64,000 nucleotides of DNA from Saposhnikovia divaricata (GCA_036435485.1 CM071597.1:148177647-148241646); one strand, 5' to 3'. Numbered from the stretch's first letter, positions 44,046 through 58,524 are shown. The notes: generated by a model not told the origin, from the sequence alone. Made by a program: numbers and translations.

Positions 44046-47000
44046 AGATTTATGTCACCCACATTTAAAAACTATCCAGTAATACATAAAAATACTTAAT
44101 ACAATACAATAATTTTGTTTATTAAGTTTGCAAAAAAGTTAAATTATCTCATACCTCATGGAGGAGCATCTTCTTCATTGTTTATCCCACAATATCACAG
44201 AATTCCTGAAAATGTGATCGGTATGCTTTAGTTTAGTATACCATTTGATCAAACACTAAAAACTAATATGTTAAACATAAGTGGAAAATCCAAGGAGACC
44301 CAAGTAAGTTTTGAAATAAAATCAGAAAAAAAGTAAAACGTATTGATAAACTCTGTTATTTAATTTAAATATACTCAGTTGAGTATAATGACACAACTTT
44401 TCCATATTACCTCAAATTTTAACACTTAAAATCTTAGATTTGTCTTAATTTTATCACTGGTGGGATAACATGGTGGAATAACATATTAAATATAGAGAAG
44501 GAAAGAAAACATGCCAAAATCAATTCCAAAAATTTTTGTTCAATGATCTTATGCCCACATATAGAAAAACAAAATTTTTACATGGAAAACAGTAACTAAA
44601 ATTTTAAATATACAAAAAGAATATTACAAATTGATCACATATATATTCTTAAAATAAACATATGACACAAAATATTGTAAATCATTACTGCAATGAAACA
44701 CCTACAATCACATTCACCTCACACATGCATATACATACATTCATATATACAAGATGTCATACTATAAAAGGTGTAGGAACAATTACCCTATATTCAAGAT
44801 GTTAAACTTCAAGATCATGTTAAACAGATCACACAATGTCGAGATTACTCAAGGTGACATACACCATTGGTAAAGAGGAAAAAGCGGCTAGGAAATTAGG
44901 GTTAGACCTGTACTTTTATGAGTCCCAAAGAGGAATAAATAAGATATATTAGGTTGGGCTGGGCTCTTTAATAGGTAAATTATAAGAAAGGTTTTTTATG
45001 TTGTGACCCAAGCTAAGTGTATAATTTAAGCCCATAAAATTAAGTTTATTATAACCCACTCACTAGAATTTGTTTAAAAAAAACTAGGAGGAGATTAATA
45101 TGATATGTATGCATATATTTAATCCTAATGTCTATGGGTTACATTTAGAGGTTGCAAAATGGGTCTCGATCCGAAAACCCGAATCAAAATTCAAGGAACG
45201 GAATCCAATTTTATATCCAAATTAGAAAATTATATAATTATTCAAAAATCAATTTGATCCAATCCGAAAAATACCTGAACTGAAAATTTAACCGAAAATA
45301 ATCCAAAATACATGACCCGATTGCGAATTGGAACCGATATAAACCCAACTATAAATTATCCAAACCAATTATGACTCCAAATATTAAATCCGATTTAGAT
45401 CGGAGTTAGAAAAATGATGAATTAAGTAGTTGTTATAATTTTTACTCGTTATAACATATAACCTTTATACATTAACGCACATTTCATTCAATATTTACCC
45501 GTTCATAAGCAAAATGCATATTTAAAACAATTTTATGTGTAATATATAATAATTATTGAATCATCCATTTTTAAAAAAGTACATAATTTTATACTAGATA
45601 TATTATATTCAATAATAAGATATTTTTTTAAAGTCTCACAAATTAAAATAACTAATGAGTAATAATCAAAAAGGATTCGAACCAATTTTGATCTAAACCG
45701 AATTTCATCACTCGGAATTATAACCGAATCGAATCAAATCAGATCTGATCAGATCCGATTTTTATTCAAATATATCTTAACCGAAAGTTGAGCCAGATCC
45801 AAGATTGATCCAAATCATAACTGATCCAATTATCCCAATAAGTCTAAATATATTGTATGTGTTAAGAATGTATATAAACATATTGTCAAAGAGGTTTAAC
45901 TATAAAATTGGTCCATGTTAAGAATAACTCGTGAATATATACCATTTTTCAATACATGATTGAATGGCACATAAATTTCACAAAATCAGTACACCTATTG
46001 TAACCAAAGTGATAAATTGGAAGAAAAACCTAAAACCTAGAGTGGAAATTTATTTAGAATGCTTAATTTATTATTTTACTATTTAAACAAAATATAAAAG
46101 GTAGATCAAAGTGGGAATTCGAGTAAAGGAAAAAAATAAAATTTAGAAGTAGTATTTTATAAACATATTTGAGTTGTGTTGTATAAAATATTTGAAAATT
46201 ATTTTATAAAGATAATGTTGAACTAGTAGAATATCACAAAAGTAAAATTTTAGACATATTGTCATGATCTATTTTATTCAATAATTTTGAATATTCAAAT
46301 AAAGAGAATAGGAAATTTTTTAAAAAATAATTAGTATTTTTTTTGAATAATTAAAGATTATGACAATTTAATTAATTACTTTTGTTGAATAAGTTTATTT
46401 TTGGGTTTTAATTATCAATAATGTTTTTGAGATTAATAAACTAAAATTTAATTTTTTAGGTTCACAATAAAACAATTTGAATTAAAGACATACGGTTTAG
46501 GTAGGTTAATTTTCAAAAATAATAAAGTAAGGACATGGGTTCTTCACTTCCATTTACTTAATAATTCTAAAAGTACATATTATATTAGATGTTTGGGTAT
46601 CTTATGTATGTTTTAGCTTAAAATGAAAAAAAAAAGTAATAAGTAGATACACATTTATAATTTATAATGGTATTTGTATAAATTGATTTATAAATTAGAT
46701 AAATGCTTATTGAATTAAATTAAATATTCAATGATCCCAACACTTCCATTTTAAATCAAAAAGCATCTAAAAACACGTTAATTATGGAAAATTAATAATA
46801 GTTTTTTGCCATTAAGGAAAATTGAGTTATTTAAAAGTATATCGGTAACTGATTTTAATAAACCGATTCAAAAAAACAAATGAAAAAATTATAAATCATT
46901 AGAAAAGAAAATAAATCAAACAATGGAAATAAATTGAACTCAATACATGTGTTGTAAATTAAATAGACATTTAGAAACCACAAATGTAAAATATTAATTA

Positions 47001-47963
47001 TCAGAAAAACAAAAAATTCAAGCATGACAATACATGAACATGATAAAAATTAAATTTTTCTTATACACAAACCTTAAACATTTTTTTCAACACATATATA
47101 ATTTGGTTAAACATCATTTTTTAAACAATAACTAAAATTTAATTGATTACACATAATTTAAATATTAAATTTTATCTATTTAATATGGGGTGTTTCTTAT
47201 ACACAAACCTCAAACATTTTTTTCAGCACATATATAATTTGGTTAAACATCATTTATTAAATAATAACTAAAATTTAATTGAATACACATAATTTAATTT
47301 TTCAATGTTAAATATGAAATTTTATCTGTTTAATATGGGGTGTGTTGAAGCGTTTTTAATAATTTGTTGAATAAATATTATATATTTCTCAACTTTTAAG
47401 TTCACGAATACCTATAGAAAAATGAAATGTTATTAATTTAATATAGTTTTCCATATCATATCAATATACTACTTTTTTTTATTTGGATTCAAGTATAATT
47501 CAACGAAAGTTGTCCAACTCAAGTTATTTATTTGTTGAACACAAGTCATAATAAAATTAATTTTTTTGTAAAAAATGTTGCATATATGTTCTTAATTAAT
47601 TATAAAACTTTTTTAATACATTTTCGTTATAAGTTTAGTGTAGGAATAAAATTTTAAATTATTGTCTAATATCCAAGTTATATATATGTGTTGAACATGT
47701 TGAATTATATTTAAATTTTTTTTAACTCACCTCTCACAATTTATATTAATTTATTTTCATTATATAAGTTGAGCTACTTGTCAAAGCCGGTCATAAGTCC
47801 TTTATATAAGTTGAGCTACTTGGCAAAGTCATAAGTACTTATGCGCAGCTTATGAATTTTGATTTCACCAAAAAAGCCTCACTGTTATTGAAAGATTTGT
47901 ATTAATGCATCATTTTCTTTTGGTGAAATAAAGCGCTATTTTGGTTTAAGTTAAGAATAGCAT
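42688..47963. repeat. Duplicated segment, block 1 of copy B
   Basis: Colinear with 195-5668. At about 47963 it jumps to sequence homologous to about 16640 in A, skipping 11 kb; AATA/ATAA-type microhomology is at the join. It contains the copy-B versions of the features listed for copy A and no recognised gene. Confidence 0.9.
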
Positions 47964-47969
47964 AATTTA

Positions 47970-48685
47970 AAAAAATAGATTCTTTATTCGAAACAAAGGT
48001 CTAATTTGACGAGTTTGACCGTTACAAAACCAAACCAAATACATCTAACAATTTTTTTAAAAATTTACCACTTCACTAAAATCGTTATATCTTGACATCC
48101 GTACGATTGGAACGTCGAAAAAATAATTTAAAAAAATAGATTCATCATTCGGGACAAGACTAGTTAAAAGGAAAGTCTACTTTGACCGATTTGACCGTTG
48201 TAAAACCAAACCAAATACATCTAGAAAATTTTTATAAAATTTATCACTTCACTAAAATCGTTATATCTTGACATCCGTACGATTGGAACGTCGAAAAAAT
48301 AATATAAAAAAATAGATTCATCATTCGGGACAAGACTAGTTAAAAGAAAGGCTGACTTTGACCGGTTTGACAGTTACAAAACCAAACCAAATACATCTAG
48401 GGATTTTTTAAAAAAATTACCGCATCACTAAAATCATTACATCTTGCCTACCGTAATTTTGGAATATCAAAAAAATAATTTAAAAAAATAGATTCTTCAT
48501 TCGGGACAAGACTAGTTAAAAGGAAAGTCTACTTTGATCAGTTTGACCGTTATAAAACCAAGCCAAATACATCTAGCAAATTTTTTAAAAATTTACCACT
48601 TCACTAAAATCGTTATATCTTCATATCCGTACGATTGGAACGTCGAATAAATAATTTTAAAAAATAAATTCATCATTCCGGTAAG
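47970..48685. repeat. Tandem array of about 176-bp units (copy B, about 4 units)
   Basis: The GATTCATCATTCGGG anchor occurs near 47978, 48139, 48314, 48491 and 48666. The units correspond to the last units of the copy-A array, fitting a deletion that ended inside the array. Confidence 0.9.
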
Positions 48686-49343
48686 AGAAGTAGCTAATGC
48701 AACACTTCACAATAACAAATGCAACACTGTTGTCACCTAATGCAACGCTTCTGCCACGTCAGCAAATGCCATGTAAGCAAATGTGGGACCAACATCTGCC
48801 ACGTTAGCATTTGTGGGGCCCACACATGCCACGTCAACATCTATGGGATCCTGCCATGTCATCCATGTGGGCCCCACACGGACACTTCAGTATTGGTGGG
48901 CCCCACTCCTGCTACGTCAGAGTTTAATATAATTAAAAAATTAACTAATGCAACACTTCAGAACAGCAAATGCAACACTGTTGTCACCTAATGCAACGCT
49001 TCTACCATGTCAGCAAATGCCACGTCAGCAAATGTGGGACCCACATCTGCCACATTAGCAATTGTGGGGCCCACACATGCCACGTCAGCAAATGCCATGT
49101 CAGAACATGTGGGCCCCACTACTGCCACGTCAGCATTTTTTAAAATTAAAATATATCTAATGCAATGCCAGCAGTTAGTGTTGCATTATGTGAAACACCG
49201 TGGTTAAAATGCAACACTAAATTATATGTAATGCAACACCAGTTCAGATTCTGTTGCATTAGAGCCAAAATTTCATATCTAACGAAACACTTTCAGTGAA
49301 ACACTTTCTAAAAGCATTGCATATGAGCACTTATGGCGTAGTG
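48686..49343. mobile_element. CACTA-type subterminal array with right terminus (copy B)
   Basis: Two rounds of AATGCAACAC, GCCACGTCAGCA and TGTGGGACCCACA motifs, ending CACTTATGGCGTAGTG at 49343. The inverted reading is CACTACGCCATAAGTG, a CACTA terminus; ATA follows (49344-49346). No left terminus was found in the window. Confidence 0.65.
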
Positions 49344-49489
49344 ATATAAGATAAACGCAGCTATACCAGTAGAATCTCTAGTAATCAAACATATCCTAAA
49401 CCTTTTTAACAGAACCAAGCATGTATATGGATGAGTATTATTACATAATAATAACATAACTTACATTTGTATAACAGAGACATGTTTGA

Positions 49490-50270
49490 TTACCTCTTTT
49501 CACGGAATGGAATATTTCGTTTACAGCCCTCACATCTAAATTTTCCTTCAATCATATCAATTTCCGTTTGGCAACTACTGCAAGCATCATTGTTCCGGTC
49601 TTTCATTTCTTTCACTGAACTAACAGTCACTTGGCACATAACTGGTTTCTACATTTAGCTATAAAAGAATAAATTTCAACCAATGCATAATAGAGAGACA
49701 CATAAAAGACACACACATAATCATCCATAAGAGAACGCAAACAATACCAGAATGTAAGACTCATCCAGTGTTCGTAGTTGAGCAATGGTGAAGATACTTG
49801 CTCTTTCTGGTTCTCCAATAACCGCCTGATCCAGATTGAATTCTGGTAGAATGGACCTAAGCATTGAACGAATTGATGATACCTTCCATCAGCAAGAGTA
49901 AACCTGATGCAACGCTGGTCGACCTCCTTTTGATATATTCTGTTTCTAAGAATATCCTTATCTTTCAGCACACCAATAATATCTACGAAAATGATCAAAT
50001 TACCAAGTTGATATATGCTTCAAAGAAACAGAAAAGAATTCAAAATTATAACCATACTTATTCTACCATACCAATCAGATAATTATTGTCAGATTGCTTG
50101 CTCATATCGCGGATATCGCCGATCTCAAAGAAATCAAACTCCATGTTACGTATCATCCTGTCCATCCTCTCGGAATCTTGAAATACCATAACTTTGGTAT
50201 AATTGGATAGCCAAATTTGTTTTTCATGTCTTGTGCATCGAAGAGTTTCCTTACGATATGTTTTGACTGA
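49490..50270 (-). pseudogene. RPA1-like gene, 5' truncated (copy B)
   Basis: Keeps the exon-2 remainder (Tyr-Thr-Lys-Val-Met-Val-Phe..., about 50270-50072), exon 3 (from about 49981) and the zinc-finger exon. Exon 1 and the first part of exon 2 are deleted at 50270. The C-terminus differs from copy A: where A has TGA after Cys-Glu-Asp-Cys-Lys, B has CGA and runs on (Arg-Asn-Ile-Pro-Phe-Arg-Glu-Lys-Arg) to TAA at 49490. Without its start and first DUF223 half it is unlikely to be functional. Confidence 0.8.
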
Positions 50271-50329
50271 GAATTCAAATCTAATGTTCAAAATCTAATG
50301 TTGCATGTCTTGTGCATCGAAGAGTTTCC
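50271..50329. other. Templated filler at deletion junction
   Basis: Contains AATTCAAATCTAATGTTC (part of a 24-base copy of 50356-50379) and CATGTCTTGTGCATCGAAGA (part of a 26-base copy of 50225-50250). Both source tracts remain in place nearby. The junction replaces about 680 bp present in copy A (18880-19553). Confidence 0.85.
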
Positions 50330-51515
50330 AAGTCTCACGAGTTTGTTGCATGGTTAATTCAAATCTAATGTTCAAAATCACAATGTTCAGAGAAGAAAAA
50401 CAAATTCTGAAAACCAACATTTAGAACAACGTTCTTAATTTTGAAATACTTAGAAGAAGAAGTTTGTTTAGATAAAATCGTTTGGAAACAAACTACTATA
50501 AAATAGGGTTTTGAAAGATAAGAAGATAAAAACGTTTAAAAACATTTTTGAGCCCATATAAATAAATACGATATGTTTTTCTAATTAGAGCCTCACAGAA
50601 GTTTAAACCTATTCAAACTCCAAGAAACTCGGACTCCGAGTGATTCGTTCTTGTAATGACAGCTAGTTGAGATACCTATTTTTCTAAGAAATGATATAAG
50701 AAATAATCATGCAAAACAATATTAGTCCAGTACTGCTTACTATGTATGATCATCAAAATCATGAGAGTTTCATTATGTATTAGAACTTTAGTGTTATTAA
50801 AATAGTTAAAATAGTTAAAATTTCAAAAGTGTGGAATACACTGAAACAAAATTTACACATTTTTCGAAAAATAATAGTTTATATATTTTTGAATACTATT
50901 AAATTAAATCATTATTAAAATTTAATAAAATTAAGTCGTGACATACATAGGGGGTGCTTGAGGAGCTTATTTTCCAGAAAATTTGACTTTTTTCAATAAA
51001 GAAGCCAAGATTTCTTGTTTTTTTTAAAAAAAAATAATTTTTTTTACAACTTATGGAATCTCAAACTTACAATAAATACATCCATTAAAAAAATTATCAA
51101 AATATGATTTTTTTACCCAAAAATAATAAGTCCATAAGGACTTATTTTAAGTTTTTCCAAATAGCACCATAATATTTTAGGAAAAATTAAGTAAATAGAT
51201 AAATAAATAAATGAAACTAAAACACTTATATAAAATAATTGTAATTAAAATATTTAAGGTAACACTCTAATATCAAAAATAGACAAGAAAAAACCCTAAT
51301 AAACATTTTTAATAATTTAGGAAAAATTTCAAAAAAATAATCTGTTATAATACTAAAAAATATTAAAATTAAACTTTATCATTTTTTAATTTATATAAAA
51401 TAATGAATGAACTAATAAATAATTGAAAACACTTAATATTTTAAAAATATATAAAATCAAGAATTTATTATACACCAAAATATAACGTTAACTGAAACAA
51501 TATAAATATGTTAAA

Positions 51516-51562
<47 letters not shown>

Positions 51563-52081
51563 CAACTATAATGTTTATTGAAAATTTATAATAATGAAAT
51601 TAAGTAAACATTAAATTTATAATAATTAAATCAAATTAAATTGATATTTAATGTAAAATCAAAAATACTGATAAAATAATAAATTAAGAAAAACACTTAT
51701 ACAAATAATTAATGAGTTTGTGCATGGCACAACTATAAAGTTAGTATAATAAAAGTAAGTAAAATGGCCAGACCAATGATAAAATGAGTATGTTAGAGGA
51801 AATAAGTAGATGCAGTTACTTTTTTTATAATATAATTTTTCTAATTTTGGAAACTTTTGAAATATAAATAATTGAGAGACACATCCACAAATCCACAAAG
51901 GGAAATTGCTAACCAAATTGTTTGGAGGGAGAACCTTTTATAAATTTCTACTAGTGTGAAATTAGTATTATAAAATAACCCTCAAATAGTTTATGAAAAC
52001 TCACATTACTTATACTTTTCTTTTAGTCCAATTTCTACTTTAGTCAAATTTTTAATTTATCCTTAAATATTAAAATAATAA
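50330..52081. repeat. Duplicated segment, block 3 of copy B
   Basis: Colinear with 19553-21292, including the possible MITE and the AT microsatellite (51519-51559). No gene recognised. Confidence 0.85.
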
Positions 52082-54511
52082 ATTTTTGAGTGTTTTGAAT
52101 TTCCCCACCCAACATTTTTTGATGTTCACTCCTTTTGCATTCAGTAAGAATATACCATATTGTCAACTATGGTGTGCTTTAGTAAATAATGTTCTCATGG
52201 TTTCCTAATTACCCTCCATACCCCTTTTTTTTATTTACACAATTTTCAATTTCCCAAGATAACTCATACTGATAAATTATTACCTTTAAAATCATAAATC
52301 ATCATTCTCTAACATCTCTCCCCAATCACTCAGAAAGTACGTGCCCGTCCACCGATAGAATTACCTTTAAAATCATAAATCATCATTCTCTAACACATCT
52401 CCCCAATCACTCAGAAAGTACGTGCTGTCCACCGATAGAATGCTGGCAGTAAAGTAAAATAGAAGTCATTTAGGGGATTCTATAGAAATTAAACAAAAAG
52501 TAATGTAATTGTTGTCTTGGAAAGACCATCCGCCAAAGTAAAGCTGTGAATTCTATGTTATGTTTGAATGAGTGGCCATGTTTTGACCCTCCTTCGTACC
52601 ACCTCTCTCTTATGAAAACAAGTGTTGGGAAAAAATTAGAAGTTTCTTTTTTGTTTTAACAAACATACAAGTTCAGTTTAACAGGTGTACAACTATTTAG
52701 CATGCGGAATCAGAAGCCAGTATCAAATGTAATAAATTATGCAAAAGTTGGGTTGTCTTTTTTAGTTTTGTTTTTTCCGATGGAAATATGGCACGGTAGC
52801 ACAAATATGATAGTGAACTTGAGATACCTTTGGTCTTATTTTATAGAACAATGAATTATTTCAAGGTTTGCCTCTTTTATTTAGAACTTTTTTGGTTCTA
52901 TTACTGCACTCATTCACGATTACCTAATTAATTAAACTTTTTTTGTCTTTGTTTTATTATATGTGATAGAATTATTTGAAGATTGGGCCTTGCCTATTAA
53001 CACTATTGCGGAATTCGTTTGGTACCATTGCTGCACGTTTATAGGTATGCTTAACTTCATAGATATTTATTTTCCCCAGTTCATTTTACTTATGTAAGAA
53101 ATCATTTATGCAAGACACTATACTTGGTGCCTAATATGTTTTTCTTTTTTTGTCGAGTGTTGGATATCTTTTAGAAGTATATGATGCCATTATTACAGGT
53201 TGATGTAATAAATTTTTAAAAGGAATGTTAAAGTCGGAAGATGTATGGTTATGAGTGTGGAGGTTATCATGTTAGCTGTCATCAGGCTTTATTATCCAGA
53301 AAATTTTAGTTTTTTTCCCTTTTGGTAGGTACTAGGTAGTGGTCTAAGGAATGGTTTGTCTCTTATACTCTTCTGGGAGCCTTGTGGATAACATTTACAT
53401 GCATATACACGTGTTCATCACAAGTACCCACTTATTATGAAGAACCGAGAGATAAATTATGTAGCACCCTTATTATTAATCTATTCTTAATTTTGTACTA
53501 ACTTCTCCTGCTCCTGCTGACAGTTCGGCATTTGCACGTGCTTGTCACATAAAGTGAGGAGGATGTAGCATATGAACTATGTAGAATAACATTCGGTTAA
53601 TAGTATATGAATTCATATGGTAGTGGGCTAAATTACTTCTTTAAACATTAATATTATTGTGTTAAGAATTGTGTGTATATATTGTACCGGTAACTCAATA
53701 AGTTATAAAAATTACTTTAGTAATCTTATTGGCTCAAATGACTAATTTTTCTTGCTTCATACAAACAACTATGAAGTTTCATCAACCAAACCTGTAAAAA
53801 AGATACTATAATGTTTCTTTGGTTTGTAATTAATTTTAGGAGCTTGTTTCAATCTACGGTGTCTTATCAACACCTAATCTAATACTGGTACAATCGGATA
53901 GAGTTGCAACGCGCTTGCTCTTCTCTAAGTATTCTCCTTTTCTTTTGTTACTTATTTATGGCAAAATGTTCTTACATATAACTATTATTACTCTTATCAT
54001 TAATAAATGGGGATTCATTTCATTGTCAACTTATGACTGTCCTTAGTCAAGTTTTTTCATTTATAGTTGATATCTTTTTTGGTTTTGTGCTATAGGATTG
54101 ACTATCCCTTCAAACATGGAAAGTATTATTCGAATAACTATGGCTTGTTGTGATTAATTTATTTTTCCATCCACTAATACTTGCTCCCTCTATCCTTAAT
54201 TTTGTAACTATGGTTAGCACTATTCAAAATCATGTAATTCGTATCCGGCACAAGATTGTAAAATTATTATATTGTCCGTTTTTAAAAGCATTGGACCACC
54301 AAATTAAAGAAGTGAAATTCTAGATGACTTTTCTTTCTATGAAATCTTTAACTATGTAAATATACATTTAAGGAAAACCGCTTCAACTTTAGGATGGTTA
54401 AGTTCTCGTAGATATGAGCTTTAGGTGAAAAATTATAGGATAGCAAACTGCACTCGAATACTATTATGAATTAAAATGATATGTTAAATAAAATATCCTA
54501 AAGTCCATCTT
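52082..54511. other. Copy-B-specific block with unrecognised exon-like pieces
   Basis: It replaces 21293-22150 of copy A. Possible exons lie on the plus strand: about 52970-53044 (Glu-Asp-Trp-Ala-Leu-Pro-Ile-Asn-Thr-Ile-Ala, donor GTATGC) and about 53840-53930 (Glu-Leu-Val-Ser-Ile-Tyr-Gly-Val-Leu-Ser-Thr-Pro after TTTTAG). 53288-53410 is a diverged copy of 27630-27755. The gene or element identity is unknown. Confidence 0.35.
52281..52441. repeat. 81-bp tandem duplication
   Basis: TACCTTTAAAATCATAAATC at 52281 recurs at 52362; the two units differ by a few bases. Confidence 0.9.
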
Positions 54512-55267
54512 CTTACACCTCTCCAATGATGAATCTTGGTCCGGTCCTTGTATTGCAAATTTTTGCCTATAACTAAACAAAATTATTGGTCTAGATAAAT
54601 AAATTTCCATTCTACTAGTTGTTTTTGTTTGATAAAATGTACTTGATCTGTGTTTCAGTTAGTAATATCATGTATTCGAGGTCATGACTTATGGAAATTT
54701 TCTTTTGCAGTGTGGGGCCTTGCATTCAAATACAAGAATGCAGTTCGTCAATGGTAAATACCTGTATTTGTATTAGTAAGTTATATATTATACAAAGGGA
54801 GGTGGGGTGAGAAATTGAAGTCATGACCTTTGTCATAGGGATGTGTTACCTTAGTTTGATGCATTTATGTTTGCCAATAGTTGGTTAAATAGATAGAAGA
54901 TTTTTATTTAATAAATTACTGTTTGAGGCAAGTTGTCAAAGTATGCTGAAAAGGAAAATTACTTGTAAAGAAAAAAATTAAAAAAACTTTCTGAGAAATC
55001 ATTTAAAAGTACCAATTATAGAGTGAAAGGCCTACTTATAAAGATGTCAAGGTGAGAATCGAGGAATATCTTGCATTCATGATAAGTAATTTAAGTATTC
55101 ATCAACCACTAAATATGGTCAATTTTGAGTACTTAAAATTTATAGCAATAGAAGTTTGATATATATATATATATATATATGCTATTCCATTATACATATA
55201 GTTAATTTGAGGTAGATGTGAGTCTTATATAAATACTTATGGCATGTTTGGTTTCGTAACTTCTAAG

Positions 55268-55552
55268 GTGGATCTATTGCACGAAGAATACTTCAAGTTT
55301 GTTGGCCGTGAGATTGCATTGGCCTTAATTCACAAAGTACTGGCAAAAATTGTTTTTGATAGAGTACTTCTTCTATAATTGGGCGAAAGTAATGTTTCTC
55401 TCGAAGATATATGGGATGAAGACCCATTCTTGTACAACAGTTGCAAGAAAGTATGGGGGATAGATCCTGAGGTAGTTGATCAAGATGCTCTATCTCTTAC
55501 ATTTGTTGTAAAAACTGACAACTTAGAATCTTGGAAGGTTTTGGAGCTCTAA
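55268..55552 (+). pseudogene. HECT ubiquitin ligase fragment, UPL5-like (copy B)
   Basis: Homologue of 22924-23217. CAA at the Leu-Leu-Gln-Leu position is TAA here (55376-55378), and the frame after it ends early at Leu-TAA (55550-55552) where copy A reads Leu-Tyr-Pro-Asp. Two independent inactivating changes in one copy indicate no selection on the fragment. Confidence 0.8.
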
Positions 55553-57294
55553 CCCGATTAAGGTTTATAGTTGACATAAGGTGTAGTGGAAGATATATAA
55601 ATTTTGGTAAGCGGTAGATCCAAAGTTGATTGAGTTTCCCACTAATACGTTTAGTAGAAACAATCCTTCCCAAACAATGGGAGGATTGTTGATGGCATTT
55701 TCTTTATTATTCTACACAAAATGTCAAGAAACCTTATGGTAAATTATTTATCTTGCAAATTTTTCCTATTTATTAATGTCAAAGTAAACCTCTAATTTGC
55801 TAATAGACGATATGTTGTTTCTCGGCCCAGTTTAAATTATTTGTTTCTTTGAACGTCACACACTTTTTATTTGGTAGATGAACGTGTAATCATTTAACAC
55901 TAGGTGTATAGTGATGTACATCAAAATCAAAGATTCTACTATGAGGTGCCCATGCTCCACAAACGTATATACTATCTAAGTTAATGGTTTTAAGTTCATT
56001 GCAAACTTCGATATTTGGTGGAGTAGGATTACATCTGGTGGTTGTTTATCACATGAAAACAGGTTACCTGGTCCTTTAAGATCTTGTCTCAATGTACGTA
56101 GTCAACAATAAATTACAAATTTAGCTAATCCCTTAATCTTAATGTCTTTCATGTACTATCTTACAGGAACACAGGCTACCAGGTCACATGTTAGATGAAG
56201 TACTAAATTGGAAATGGAATTCGTACTTCCACACATCATAGGTTGATAAGCTTATGGTTGGCTATTATGGTATAAAGGAAAAAAGTTCTCACGTGAGCCA
56301 AAAAATGAATCTCAAAGTTGCATTTTCTTTGAGTTTTTTTTAATTTCCAAATAAAATTGTTAAGGCTATCACATATAAAAAATGAAAATAATTATTTTAA
56401 TAAAAATATAATAACCTTGATTTAGGACAACCATAAGCTTGTGTGCATGGAACTCGGTCTTTTGTTTTAGTTGTCTTGTTAGGTCTAGAGTTCAAATTCG
56501 AGCAGGTATAAAATACATTTTTGTATGAGAGTGTGTTTAGGCAATCTTATTGTGCTAATCCTAGCAATTATAGAACAAGATACACTCCTGTCTAGATAAA
56601 ACAACGAGAGTTTGTACTTAAGTTTGTATTAATTTCATTTTTAAAGCTGACTAAAAAATATATGAACGTGTGAGTATTGTGGAATTAAAAGTTAAGTGTA
56701 TTAGTAATCTTGACATAAAAATAATTTTCAACATAGTGAATAACAAACAGTAGTAAATCTTCACGTGAAAAGAATCTTCAACATAGATGACCAACTAAGG
56801 AAATTATAGTGCCATGAACAATGGATGAGGTTGACTTGTCATTTGAAGACCATTAAATTCGATTTCAATTACAATGAAATTACAATATCACTTTTCCCAC
56901 AAATGTGATCTTCATTTTAGTCACCAACCTGTACGACCACTAAATTATATGGATTGACATGATTGATATATCCACATATGATTCAAGAGGACTTTATTAT
57001 TGAAAGAAAACAAAGCTCCACTGATATGATAACTGAATGGATATTACAAATACGTGAGAGATACTCACAAAATGAAAGTATAATCAATATTTAAAACTAA
57101 AACTAAACACCTAAGATGGCCGTTAAAAACCAAGGAATGCACCTGATTTTTCTCCACACAATATTCCACTAAATTCCAAACTGACTACTACTAAGACCTA
57201 TTATTTCTGTGACTTGCACGCAGACTTGCTGATTTATTCAAATAATAAACATAAACAAAACATATACGGTTAGGTTAATAAATCCAACATATCC

Positions 57295-58061
57295 CCCCCT
57301 AATCTAAACGTGATTAAGCTCCTGACTCCCAACAGTTTTCGTATCTTCTTGAACTTTACTGCAGACAACATCTTAGTTAAAATGTCTGCACGCTGCTTAT
57401 TTGTGCTCACATGTTTGATAATGATCAGCCCTTTCTCCACCCACTCTCTAATGAAATGATAACGCACGTCCACTTCGACCGTGAAACACAGGGTTTTTCG
57501 CCAAGTTAACATCAAACCTGTTATCGATATACAGAGTGACAAGACCAGCTTTTATGTTTAAAATTTCATTGAGAACTCTTTGCAGCCATATCCCTTGACA
57601 CACAGCAGTTGTAGCTACCTTGAATTCAACTTCACATGAGGAAAATGCAACACACCTTTGTTTATGAGAAATCTACGTAATCAAATTAATGTCATCAAGA
57701 TAAAATGCCATTCTACCTGTGCTTTTTCGATCATCTACATCCCAAGCTAAATCGCTATCCGAGAAGCCTGACAACATGTAATTACCTCGACCCTCTTTAT
57801 ACACTAGCCCAAAATTCAGGTTCCTTTTACGTAGCGAAGAATGTGCTTTGCGACATTCATATGTAACATAGTGGGCATTTCCATAAATTTGCTGACCAGC
57901 CCAATAGCATAAGCTATGTTAGGCCTTTTATGGACCAAATAACAAAGGCCTCCAACCAATAATTTAAACTGCATTGAATTCACTAGTTCCCCACTCTCAT
58001 CTTTGTTTCGCTTTATTTTGTGTTCCATGGGGTATTTCACAGGGTTGCAGTCTCTCATACC
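57295..58061 (-). pseudogene. Ty1-copia pol remnant: end of RT and RNase H (copy B)
   Basis: Same structure as 24943-25713. The RNase H core is more damaged here (frames broken between about 57540 and 57815). The RT tail and the Ala-Asp-Ile-Leu-Thr-Lys end are readable. Confidence 0.9.
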
Positions 58062-58401
58062 TGTTGAAATATTGTGCAAACTTCATGAAGTTTCTAGAAT
58101 CATTGAGAAGCTAATCATGCATTTCTAGGTTCATGTATTAGAAAGTTCATGTGTTTACATTTATTATAAGTACTATGAATCTATCCATGCTTATCATCTA
58201 GGCTTATCATCTAGAATATTCTATTCCTACTATATAATATACCTTTTACATGTAGCAAATTATGATTTGAGAATTCAAGAAATATTTCAAGTAATTTCTA
58301 ACAAACAGCAGTGTGTGTGTTTCTGTGTGTTTTCTATGCATATTTTTTTTTCCTAGTTTAGGAATCTGATCATGAGCCTGTAGTTGGTGTTTCTAGCTAC
58401 A
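58062..58401 (+). mobile_element. Ty1-copia LTR, plus orientation (copy B)
   Basis: TGTTGAAATATTGTGC to ...TTTCTAGCTACA, followed by TGGTATCAGAGC at 58406. Slightly longer than in copy A through a small insertion (ACAAACAGCAG, near 58300). Confidence 0.75.
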
Positions 58402-58524
58402 GATTTGGTATCAGAGCTGTGTTTTATCTGCTGTGTTCAGTGGAGGATGTTCACGAAAAAGGAAGGCAGAAAATTGGTTTAAGGCAGAAAATATGCTATT
58501 ATTGTTGGTGTTGTATTCTAATAG

